Shown here: piece by piece, positions 23,943 to 34,200 of the stretch
Numbering within the stretch: the first letter of the stretch is position 1
Layout of the letters: each line of letters begins with the position of its first letter
Assembly (NCBI GenBank): GCA_037903475.1
Contig: JBAJFG010000019.1
Coordinates: 6,261,001-6,325,000, forward strand
DNA length: 64,000 nt
Direction of reading: 5' to 3'
Origin: Ancylostoma caninum
Lineage: Eukaryota; Nematoda; Chromadorea; Rhabditida; Ancylostomatidae
Translations under genes and position numbers: made by a program
The notes under the pieces: model-generated
Databases searched by the model: none
Told to the model about the DNA's origin: nothing
What the model saw: only the letters and a program-made list of their open reading frames with translations

Positions 23943-24522
23943 TCATGTTGCTGACCATGAAAGGTTAAAATTTTTTTTAAAGAAGGTAGTTATGGTTCGG
24001 CCATTTTTAGGTGGGTGGCAGGAGCCTGGACTTTCGGATGACCTCCTCCTATTGTGTGGAAATCTGAAGGTCGAATATATGCAGACTTGCCAGTGTGGAC
24101 GTTGGTGCTCTTCGCTCAAATCACACAAAATCTATCTACTCACCTTCCCCTTCTCACCGATTTTCTTCAAGTGACGGGACATTAATGACTAAATTCCCAG
24201 TAATCTCTTGCGCACTTTGCACAAGGTCTGGTTCAACCTGCTCTTTCCTGGCGCCTTTGCGATCACCAAATCTTTGACCAACTTGTGGAGCATTTTCCAG
24301 GCTCTCATCTCCGCTCAGAATTGCTAGGAAGCTTCAACCACCTGGCGTTTTGGAGAACATACTATCCACAAACGCATTATTGATGCTATGGGTCGCTTCT
24401 CTTGTTGATCGTCTAGATTTGATTTCATGAAGCGAAATTCCCCAAATTATTGCGCAGCTCATAGCATTGGTCCGAGCCAAAGGTAGTATAGGTAGCACAT
24501 GTTTTAGGCTACCAGCATACAT
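23943..24522 (-). CDS. Unrecognised three-exon gene, 148 residues
   Basis: Minus strand: ATG 24522 to 24363 (donor GTATGT), 24323 to 24158 (acceptor TTCCTAG, donor GTGAGA), and 24063 to 23943 (acceptor ACCTTCAG) ending TGA. The phases chain cleanly across a 39-base and a 94-base intron. Segments include ISLHEIKSRRSTREATHS, QRFGDRKGARKEQVEPDL and ITGNLVINVPSLEENR, then a serine/proline-rich basic tail (FPHNRRRSSESPGSCHPPK). The middle exon is charged and looks well conserved in codon texture. No family is recognised and there is no signal peptide. The start could instead be the internal ATG at 24462, or further 5' exons may exist. It lies 400 bp from a gag relic on the same strand, so an element origin cannot be excluded. 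Confidence 0.5.
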
Positions 24523-24724
24523 TAAAAAAAGTTGCAGGATTTCACAAGGAGCAAAACGACGTTGAACGGTGAAATACCGCCAACTGCCCCGGAACTTTTG
24601 CACGCATCTAATAATTTATATAAGTGCGCCAATATTTTTTTTCTAAAACGCAACGCAACCTATAAGCTCTGCCGGTCTTTGAGGGGCAAAATTTGCTGCG
24701 GATGGATTTGACCTTTGCTATTCC

Positions 24725-24880
24725 TCTTGCTTACATGTAAGCTTTTCATAAGCTTACATGTAACCTTTTTGTAAGCTTACATGTAACCTTTTTGTAAGTT
24801 TACGTGCAACATTTTTGTAAGCTTACATGCAAGCTTTTTGTAGGCTTGTATGTAATCTTTTTGTAAACTTACGTGTAAGT
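24725..24880. repeat. Tandem repeat of about 24 bp
   Basis: Five to six degenerate copies of TAAGCTTACATGTAACCTTTTTG. The unit contains the palindrome GTAAGCTTAC and sits immediately 3' of the gag relic. Partial copies (CATGTAAGC) continue to about 24965. Confidence 0.8.
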
Positions 24881-24944
24881 TTTTGGAAATAGAAACAACT
24901 CACATGCGGTTTTATCACTAACTTGCGTGAAGCCCTCATGTAAG

Positions 24945-25826
24945 CTAGGAATAATATCGCATGTAACTTGGAAAAAAAACTTCAGAGTGGGCCATTTTCT
25001 TCCACGTCCGTCCGCTAGCCCGAGTACCGCTAGTCGCTCGTACGTTTGCTCTTCTGTGGAAAGCTGATGTGGTATTTTCCTTTGGCACAGCATTACCTTT
25101 TCCAAAATGTCGAGTCCTTTCATATCGCATTTGCGTTGCCATCCTGATAGCCATGTTGCGTCTCCTCTCTAGCCTGAGAGCCACATCTTTTACCTTTTCG
25201 TATACTCCTCCTCTCGGACTAGTCTCAATTGTCTCTACTATGCAATAGCTACCCTCCCATTTCGCTAACTGCCGGAATAAAATTTCAGCCTTTTGGAGCG
25301 AAGCTACTTCAGGGGTTTGTTTTTCGTGTAAGCCCTAGTCACTAGCTTTTCTAGAGCCAAACAGAACTCTAGCAACTGACCCTCTCTAAGTGCCAATGAA
25401 GCTAACTGAGTCATAGCTTTTACAAAAGATCCGTTCGTGTCTACCTTCAACCTCTCTTTCATGGCCTGGATCACATCTTCAAAAGTCCCATTTTTTTACA
25501 GTACGTGGAAGAGTTTCAAACACTGTGAGGGCGTCCTTTTTAAGGGAACCATCGGACAGTTGGATACGACTCCTGTCATCCCAGAACGAGCTCGGATATT
25601 CCACAGAAAACGCATTCACAAACCGTTTGAAATTCTCCTTCTCCTTTTCGTAGAATAGAGTCACTTCTGGTAGAGCATTCACTTTCATCAACTCCACTAG
25701 CTGTTCACTGTGCCCACTCATACCAGAAGTCACCCCTCTCACACTACTGTTTGCTGTCGACAACGAAGTACCTGTGGCCCACATAAGTTCAGCGCCCTTT
25801 TTCCTCTTGCAGGCTTCTACGCGCAA
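24945..25826 (-). pseudogene. LTR-retrotransposon gag-like relic
   Basis: Minus-strand frames from 25826 downward show features of nematode LTR-element gag proteins: a helix ending LPEVTLFYEKEKENFKRF, then VFETLPRTVKK, DVIQAMKERLKVD, a LALEKLVTRAY segment, and DVALRLERRRNMA. The frame is broken at a run of A residues near 25495 and again near 25305, so no intact protein can be made. No LTR, protease or reverse transcriptase was found beside it. Family assignment is by overall pattern, not by a diagnostic zinc knuckle, which is not visible. Confidence 0.5.
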
Positions 25827-25924
25827 TGACCAGGAAGACGTGTGGGTCGCATGTGTTGACGCCGACGACCCCTAAATTAGCGGAATTTCTGTGCTACCTT
25901 CTATGTTTCTACTCGGATAATTTT

Positions 25925-26178
25925 CCTTGGCAAACTTGGACGTCTTGGAGGCTTCCCCACGGAAACTCCCCGGTTTCCCCACGGAAAAAACCCCGTTTCC
26001 CCACTGAATTCCCCTGGTTTCCCTACGAATATACGCTGATTTGCTCTCGGAAGCTCCCCGGTTGGCCCATGGTGGGCTTGCGAATAGCCCGTGGTTCGCC
26101 GTCCATTTACCAATGGTTGACATGCCATATATCAACCTTGGGATAACGGTGGGCCCACCGTAGTACAAAAGTTCAGAG
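25925..26178. repeat. Inverted copy of the GGTGGGCCCACC element end
   Basis: Read on the reverse strand it begins AACTCTGAACTTTTGTACTA, then CGGTGGGCCCACCGTTATCC and CAACCATTGG, then G-rich variations (GTGGGGAAACCGGGGAGTTT). It aligns over more than 200 bp with 17778-18030. No clear target-site duplication joins the two. Confidence 0.65.
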
Positions 26179-27874
26179 TTATGGACGTCGCCTCAGCGAG
26201 AACGATCGTATGCATTAACTCGTAGACGGAGCTAAATGTGCCGATTTTTGATGTTTTCAAGTGCCGATTTTGATGTTTTAAAGTTTTCTGTCGAGTTGTG
26301 AGCCTAACTACTGTGTTTACTTGGCGTGAATGCATAACCTTTTAAATAAGAAAGAAATGCTCTGAATCTATTCAGGTGACCGGGCTTTCTTTACAGTCAT
26401 GTGTCAGGACGATCTGAGGCTGCGCCAAGGGAATATATGCAGAGTGCGCCATAAGTTCTCGCACACCATATTTAGTGCCACCACAGCATCGGAATTCAAC
26501 GTAATGGCGTGGCCTTTATGGCAGCACTAAGCCAACTATCCATCGCGGCACGAAGCAACGATGTCATCTTGGAACTGGAGCCATTCTTCAGAACAGAGGG
26601 ATTTTATTGAGTCCCTGTTTGGAGCGGAGCCCTGTCATCCCTCTTCCTTTAAAAATTTTACAATAATTTCTTTGAAAAGAAGGCCAGTCAAAGCAAATTT
26701 CTGTAGATGTTTGTGGTTCACATTACCAACGTCACGCTCATTCTTATGTGCACAGCATTTTGAGTGAGAAGAGACCTTGCTGCATTCAATTATATTGGAT
26801 AGCCAAACATGACGCTTCGGTAATACGAGATCTGCTCATGGAGCAAGCGCGTCTCCAGGAGTGGTTCGCGGAGGATTCCCTACGCTAAGAGTTTACTGCC
26901 ATCCAGCAGCAATCTGAATCCGATGGGTTATTGTATGCTACGTGTTCAAGAGGAAATCAAGAGCTACATTATACATCAGCTTGGACTCGTACAATAGAGC
27001 TGAGGAGGTGTAGTAGTACTTAGACAAGAAATACCACCGTGCCGGGACAGGAGCGCGTCCAACTCTTCTTTGATTTGCTACAAAAGCAAATGGGGCAATT
27101 TCCAATCTATTAGGTCGTTGGAGTTGCAATTGAGTTAGCTTAGTGTTACCATAGAGATCATGCCATTGCATTGAATTCCGCTGCTATGGTGGTACTACTC
27201 TGAACTTTCTGTCCGTGGTGGATCCGTGGTGCAAAGTCGATTCGTGGTAGAGCTGCGGTTGCCCGCAATAAATCCTTACTCCCCGCGGTGGACAACCGGG
27301 AGTGACGTTACTCCCGTGCTATGCCCGCACATGCCCGCTGTGGATCCGCACATGTTCGCGGTGAACCGGCAGTAACATTGCTTCTCAGGCAATCGTGGGG
27401 GTTGGGGGGGGGGTTCGCTGCACATGGAAATGGATCCACCCCAGTTGAACCTGGGGGTAGACCCCAAATCGCCGGACATTTACCCTCCATATATAGCAGA
27501 CCTCCCCCCCCCACCCCCAGATGCCCTGGCAGACGTTTCTCCTCGCGGTTGTCCCCGATCCCGCAAAGAGATGAAGCTACTTCAACACTTGTTCAGGTGA
27601 CAAAATTTGAGCGGATTGCGTGTGCTTTCGGGCAGATTTCGCTTATTTTTCGCCAAAGTATTCCCTCACTTCACTCAAACAATACACGTAAATCTCTGAA
27701 AAATAAGTCAAATACATTCGGTTTTACGCGAATTGCGCCCGAAAATTAAGCGAAATCTGTTGGAATGTGCGCGAAGACCGCTGGATGTTCGACGTTCTAT
27801 TCTCGGGGACAGGCAGTAACACCGCCGTGGGATCTTAACAAAAATATTGCTCAAGGAAGAGCAAACCTTTTTTA

Positions 27875-28117
27875 TTATTTTACACACCCAAATCCAACTC
27901 CAGTCCTTAGACCTGCGCCGAAGACCTTTCTCAGTACATCCAGCTGACGCCCATTGCGCCATGCGTTAAGATGGTGGACTTTCCTTAATTCAACATGGAG
28001 TAATTCAACGGCAGCACGTTCCTGAGCATGAGCAACACGCTCTGCACAAGCAGATATCCGCTCCCCCAACGCAACAATTAGGCGGGACGATGGTTGTCCT
28101 ACCTGCTGTTCGACGCC
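27875..28117 (-). CDS. Alanine-rich helical ORF inside the insertion
   Basis: A minus-strand frame of about 80 codons contains LIVALGERISACAERVAHAQ and ELLHVELRKVHHLNAWRNGR, helical and charged in character, and ends TAA where AATAATAAA supplies a likely poly(A) signal. The possible acceptor GTCGAACAG precedes it. The codon texture suggests a real exon, perhaps the 3' end of an element-encoded protein. No family is recognised and no upstream exon was found. Confidence 0.35.
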   Translation of the reverse strand, partial: GVEQQVGQPSSRLIVALGERISACAERVAHAQERAAVELLHVELRKVHHLNAWRNGRQLDVLRKVFGAGLRTGVGFGCVK

Positions 28118-28588
28118 ACGATTGTTCGAGTATCCGCGGTGGACCCGCACATTCCTGCCGTGCAGGGCGCAGCACTAGGTGATCAGTGTCGGTTGGCGAG
28201 TACTAGGTCCAGTCGGATTCTGAAATGGGCTTCTAAGTACCTACACACTAGAGTTCTTTTAGGAAAAAGCAGATAGCACTAAAAAGTGACTTAAATAAGC
28301 GTTATTGAGACGACGAATGATTTTCAGCAAGAAATGCGTACCATTTAGCGAAGACAGCCTAAATCATCTCAAATTCAGACTAAAATCCTCGAAAAACCGA
28401 CCTAATTACGGAACCGTTTGGTCCCGTTAGAACTCGTTGAAACTTGTTATAGGATCTGCCAGATACAAGAAATTGTCATTGGAGCGTGGTTTTTTCTCTC
28501 GAACCCGGAACTTCCCCAGGAAATTTCTCTCGTTTGAGGAAGTGTTCCGATACGCTGTCAACTCCAAGAAATGCGCCTAGTTGGTATC

Positions 28589-28765
28589 AACTCTCCCCCC
28601 AAAGTGGCATCTTTCGTTTTTGAGAAACCGTCTTCGTTTTTGAAAAAACCGTCATTAATGGTCAAAAATAACTTTTTGACCATTACTGACGTTTTTTTTT
28701 TCAAAAACGAAGACGCTTTCTCAAAAACGAAATGTGCCACTTTGAGGGGATACTTGTTGGTATAG
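28589..28765. repeat. Long near-perfect hairpin
   Basis: Two arms of about 85 bp face each other: CAAAGTGGCATCTTTCGTTT at the left and, reversed, CAAAGTGGCACATTTCGTTT at the right, both continuing TTGAGAAA and GTCTTCGTTTTTGAAAA, with almost no loop (around TGGTCAAAAA). It is a palindromic MITE or hairpin-forming repeat. Confidence 0.8.
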
Positions 28766-29122
28766 TGTGCGTCAGCAGTCAAAATTCCAACATGATATGT
28801 CTCCTGTCTCACACCTGATTATCACTGGAGCGCACCAGAGTGCTGGGTAGGGATGAAGTAAATGGTTGAACGACAGTGATCTTCAGCCACGATTTTGATG
28901 ATCCTCCAGACGTGCCTCTCCGAAATCTGCTTGTGTCTAACATCAGTAGATGGTTAGCGGTTGGCTACGCCCCGGGCATTGGTGCTAAGCCCCCTGAATC
29001 CGCAGGACGCTACTAAGGCCTGGTGGTCAATGACCACCTGGTGCTGCGCCCTGCTGCTGTGGATCCGCAATAACGCCGGTTCGAACATCAGTGCTGTGAG
29101 AACTACTCCATCTGTCGACACG

Positions 29123-29199
29123 TATGGCCGAATTAATAAGGCAACGGACTTGGAATCATCAGCTTTGGTGAGAGGTTAGGTTCGAATCCTGTGATGTGC
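29123..29199 (+). pseudogene. tRNA-Ser-like pseudogene
   Basis: ATGGCCGAATTAATAAGGCA, ACGGACTTGGAATC and GGTTAGGTTCGAATCC follow the tRNA-Ser layout with a long variable arm and a B-box GGTTCGAATCC. The A-box is degraded (GTGG replaced by TTAA) and the anticodon loop reads CTTGGAA rather than a serine anticodon, so it is judged non-functional. Confidence 0.6.
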
Positions 29200-29370
29200 A
29201 AACGCCTGTAAAGTGAAGTAAAAATGTCGGCGCAGACTTGCTTCTACCTTTCTTCATCGGACACCCCAGCATAAATGCATTTTTTGACCAAATGTTAAAT
29301 ACAGCACAGGCGCAGAAAGAGTTTGCTCACGCTGGCAGCAAAAAATTATTAATAATACCCATAAGTGATG

Positions 29371-29611
29371 CATGGTCTGTTAGCCCAGAGATGGCACCTG
29401 AGGTGACATTGTCTGCAGTTACGACTCTGTCCACGTCTGGGAGGAAATTTTACTAAATGGCAGTAGCGAAACATCAGAATGGAAGGAATCACACCATATG
29501 CAAGTCAAAGTGTCAAAGTGCAAAAAGTAGATTAGTTAGCCGAAAAATGATGAGGTCGTAGTTGCGCACAAAGTCAGATCGGGCGCCCTCTGTGATCTAA
29601 TAGACTGTAAC
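29371..29611. mobile_element. MITE, GTCTATTAGCTCACAGAGGG family (copy 1)
   Basis: Shares ATGGCAGTAG, ACCATATGCA, GCCGAAAAATGATGA and GGGCGCCCTCTGTGA with the copy at 62976-63197. Its right end, GCGCCCTCTGTGATCTAATA, pairs with the degraded left end GGTCTGTTAGCCCAGAGATGG. Confidence 0.65.
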
Positions 29612-30024
29612 TCAGTAGATTCAATGCAAAGTGACCAATTTGCAGCTCAAAAGTCGCACTGCACTGCTTATATTGGTCTCGGAAAAAAGCAAACGCCCGC
29701 GCCGGCTCCACACCGGTCCGCAGTAGATCTGTTGTATCTCCTCGGTGTATCCGCATATGCTCGTGGTGGACCCGCACATGCACGCGGTGGTTGCGGGACA
29801 TCTAATACCCAACTTGTTGCGGGGCGGGGCAGGTCTCATACAATCAGCATCCCATGCGGGTAAGTAACGACTACAAAATATTTGAACACCGAAGTCCATT
29901 GCGACACGCGTGAAATTTCCAGAAGGGCCAAAAACCTGCAGAAGAAAGAGTTCTGGTTGAGATCGTCTGTGGACTCTCTGCTGCTAAGCTTGTGCATCGC
30001 TAGCTTGCTTGCTGAAGGACTAAT

Positions 30025-30111
30025 AAAGGACTTTTAATCTTATGCCGATCAACTTGCTGAAGGCCTAGCGGTCCTTCAGCAAATTGATAGGCATGAGATT
30101 AAAAATCCTTT
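30025..30111. repeat. Hairpin with arms of about 39 bp
   Basis: AAAGGACTTTTAATCTTATG with CCGATCAACTTGCTGAAGG pairs with CCTTCAGCAAATTGATAGGC and ATGAGATTAAAAATCCTTT across a short loop (about 8 bases). Only about four mismatches interrupt the stem. The shape resembles a microRNA precursor or a tiny palindromic MITE. Confidence 0.6.
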
Positions 30112-31278
30112 ACACTTTCAGGATATGCATAGAACTCTTTTGAGACTCTGTCAGGACCGTTCATTTGAGCAAACAGAGAGTCTTTCAACGTTGTTGCCAT
30201 GAAGAAAATCCTGGGAAGGACTACTCCGCGCCCGCCGCGATTGGCCAGGGACGAGGTTGGATATTAGATGTCCGTAAACGGCACGCGGTGGCGAGCCGAC
30301 TCCTCACTTCGGGCGTACCGCGAGCAAAAAGTTCAGTGTAAATGTGGTGTGCAAGAACTTATGGCGCACCCTGCAATATTGCCGGCATTTTGATGACACT
30401 TTCATGTCCAGAATGACTTGCAAGTACCTAGAAAATAGGAATTACCGCACTAACAGTTATGTAACGGTGCTGTAATTTTTTGTAAAGGTTTACTTTTTAA
30501 ACGAACGACGGTGCCATTTGCAGTCACACTGTTATTTTTACAAGTTGTATGCGCAGTACTGTATCGACTGCATCCGTTTTTTCTTACGTTTGATCAACAA
30601 CACATGTGCTTTCAAGTGCAGTGAGTGATAAATGCATTGCAATGCGTGTACTGATGCAGAATTTTTCTAGCGCAGACACCCTCAAAAGGGATGGCATATT
30701 TATTTGTTGAGAGTGATTGTGAGATAACCAGATATCACACAATGTATACTGATATGACATTTAAAGAAACAGAGAACTTTCGGAATTATTCTAAATAATT
30801 TTGCTGGGTAAGAGTTTGTGGATAAGAAAACTCTAATTTGGAACATAACAACACTTCAACTTCTTACAATGCACGAGTTAAACTATGAATGACAACTTAC
30901 GTGTTTAACCGACATGTCGATTTTTCAGCGACAACAACATATTTATAGAGTGAGGAAACAGAGGAAAGCCTAATTAACTGTTAGATACTGGGTACCCGAA
31001 GACCCCTGGGAAATGGAGAAATAAAGAATTTTGAACTATATGAAAATCCGGGAAGGTCATGGCAATGATCTGAACAACAAGAATACTTACAAAGAAGTGA
31101 AAAGACAGAAAGTAGTAAGTAATTTGCATCAATGAGTATGCAGAGGTGGCACCTCCACAGCTTTCAGCCGCGTAATTTTTTAAAGCAGGCCTTCACCTTT
31201 TCGTTTGAGGAGAATCATTTTGGTGCTTCACATATGGAAGAAGTGAATGACGATGTGAGCAATATCCGCAGATCGTGG

Positions 31279-34200
31279 TCAAATCAGTTTCCTCGTGATA
31301 CTCATTATGCGATGGAAGCTCTGTTTCAGTTTTGAGGTGTGCATTTGAGGACGAGGAGATTTGATCGTCCGCCTTCCTTCAAGAGCTGCAAGGATGGCGG
31401 AATCAAACATCTGAAAAAAAAAACTAGTAATAACGTCAATAGCTCTGGAGGTCAGAAACCCAGATGATACCTGTTTCAAGTTATGCTGGGTGAGGGCAGA
31501 ACACTCGAAGAACTCCGCTCCTATCTGAGTCGCCAGTTGTCGTCCTTTGGTTGTGGATACCGTATCCTTTGAGGTTTGCCACCGAAGATCTACTTGTGTT
31601 CCAACAAGGACCACTGAAATCATCGAAGTGTTGAGTTACTTCGTTGTATGTGCCACATTCGAAGATTAGATTTTAAATAAATCATAATCCATAATTTTTC
31701 CGGGATTTCATGTGACCTGAATCACCCCTCAATCCAAGACATCAGCCTCGTAGAGGTCCATTTCGCAAACTCTGTCGAAAGCAAAAACCTACCGCCCTTT
31801 GCTCTCAAATATGCATGCACCCTTACAAGAGTTCAAAGTTGTTTTACTCTTAATTATCTTATCATAACAGCGTGGAACTATGCAGGCGCTGCGCTCCAGA
31901 AATGGGCGTTGGTCCCACGCGCCAGACACGCGAAAATGCGCGCGGTCCTCAATGGGTTAAGGAAACTCCCGTTGCCGAGGCCCGCCGACACGTTGTGCTC
32001 GTTTGGCCGCGGCACGGCGCCCCTGCTGTCCACTGCTCCCCATCCAAACCAACGAGACTCATCCCCTCGTTTCTTGCTCTAAGCTAACCGCGTCGCGACT
32101 TAGTGTGTTGCATCATGCTGGTTTCGACGATTACATGAGATCTGTTCCCCTAACTGCTTAATGGTGAGAGGGAAGGGCCTGAGATTAGACAGGGGAGTCA
32201 GTGAAGGCAGTGCAGAGATTAGTTATGGCTGGAGACGCGGAGAACGAGAGGAATCGTGGCGCGGAGCAGTTTGGGGCTATACTTAGAGATCATATCTCGT
32301 GCAATCAACCCCAAAAGCTGGGGTTCTATAAAGTTGAACAAGAAAAAAAAACTTACATTGTGCTATGGGATTTGCTCTATTGATTTCTGGCAGCCAGTGT
32401 GAAGGAATCTCAGCAAAGGACTGAGGGTCTACTACGGAGTACACAATGATGAACACATCAGCGTCTGGGTAGGAGAGCGGTCGGAGCGTGTCAAAGGATG
32501 ACTGAAAAATGCTACCGTTAGCTCAGATGTTCGAGATAAAAATCCATTGGAGAACTAAAATTTAATTTAAAAAAAAATTCTTCCAGGAAAATTAATCTGT
32601 GATAAATGTGTTGAATTTGTTAGAACATTGCAGAAGTCAGTGCAGAAATATCGTGGAAAAGCTTTCATAGGGCTGGCAAAAGCAAATTTTTTATAAAATT
32701 AGCTTCCATAACAAATTTGCCGGAGGAACTCATTACACAAACGCTTAAACCAATATTTCTGACCTGAATTCTAGAGCAAGGCTACAGAGAAGGAAACTTT
32801 GAAGAAATTTAATCCATGCACATATTCTCTCCTCAAAACATTGCCTCTGTTTGTGCACTAATCATGTGCGATATTTCGGGTGAACGTCAGTGGAAGGCTG
32901 TCAACGGCGCAATGCTTTTGTCCAGCGAACATCGTTGATCAAACAGATCAGTTCATTCAGTGGTTTCATTCCTCACTAAGATGACGTCGAGAATGATCCT
33001 AGTCTGCCTCGTCTCGTCTCTAATGTATCACTACTGCAACGGGTGAGTTTCTATTTTCAAGAAATTTTAGTACTCACTCGGACCTATGTAGGTGATCAAT
33101 ACTTGTGTCTTTCGGCGATATAGAGCTGGATGCAGGGAGCCAGCTACATGTTGAACTGGTCCTTAAAGGCAGGGCCCACCTCATATCACTGCTTGAGGTA
33201 TTAACAAAGTCTCAATCTTTTCGTTGCGCTGATTCCGGCAATGTACTTGAAATGTCCCAGAATGGCCTGCATACGCGTTTTTCGGGACGGGCCTGTACCA
33301 GTTTGCTGGGGCAGGTTTACGTGCATGGACGTGTATTACCGCTGATCTTATCGATCGGACAGGTCAAAAAGTATTCACTCGATGTCGCTGCTGTGGCGGG
33401 CAGCCAGCACAGCTTGGAGCGATTTCCGGCTCTGCTCCAAAGAGCGGGCCCTTCGATCCTATCAAAAAAAAAACGTGGTTCTCGTCACCTTTGTGGCTGT
33501 ACATTATTGAAATCAGCATGGTGAGGAGGTCACGATCCTGCTGATATCATCGAAGTGAAAAACAATGGATGCCTGCTTTCAAATGATGATCAACACCGTT
33601 CCCATGGTCACGGTTTTAAAAAGTGAAGAGCACGCTTTCACCGAAAAATGCCATCATTCGCTATTACAATGCGGGAGGTTTTTGCGAATACACGTATCCC
33701 ACCGATGACCTCATCCACGGAGCAATCGCGCATAAAAATATCTTCTTTTGTAGTGTCGAGAGATGTCGTGATTCATATCGTCATACATTGATATGTCCCT
33801 CCTAGGTGCAAAGACATTGCTTGATCGTGCTCAGATTGGTAAACATTTAGAGGAATGAAACTAGAGGTTTACTGAAACCTCGAGAGTACAGCATGTTTCA
33901 CCAGTATACATATGTACACGCACCCTGGAAAATGTGACTGCCCTCATCTGCTCTGCTGTGTCAATAAAAAGGATAATAACTAGTATTCACTAAATAACAA
34001 AATTCTTCTCGAAAATAAACTCTGTTTGCTCTGTATTTCATACGCATGAAGCATGAACAGCTCTTTCAAATCGCATATTAATTATTCCTGAAAGATAACA
34101 AAAAGGCGGGGAAACTGCAACTGAAAAACGCATGAGGCCTTATGCTAACACCTGTTACTTGTTTTTTCCGCAACTCGCATGGACGTCGATGGTGGTGGCC

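Larger units (their letters stand above)
27193..30334. mobile_element. Insertion of about 3.1 kb with CTGAACTTT termini
   Basis: The left end reads ACTCTGAACTTTCTGTCCG and the right end, reversed, CACTGAACTTTTTGCTCGCG. The CTGAACTTT start matches the element ends at 17778 and 26178. The body is full of phrases like GTGGACCCGCACATG (27340, 28140, 29765), suggesting several related or nested copies. One coding-like frame (27875-28117), a tRNA-Ser pseudogene, a MITE and two hairpins lie inside. Confidence 0.5.
26435..30378 (+). mobile_element. Mariner relic carrying a large nested insertion
   Basis: The left terminus contains GTGCGCCATAAGTTCTCGCA; the right terminus near 30378, read in reverse, contains GTGCGCCATAAGTTCTTGCA, followed in both by a CACACCA block. 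Around 26890-26990 the plus strand encodes a mariner-like PSSSNLNPM segment in which the expected aspartate of the SPDLNPMD motif is asparagine, so this copy is catalytically dead. The right terminal repeat follows directly on the insertion at 27193-30334. Confidence 0.6.
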
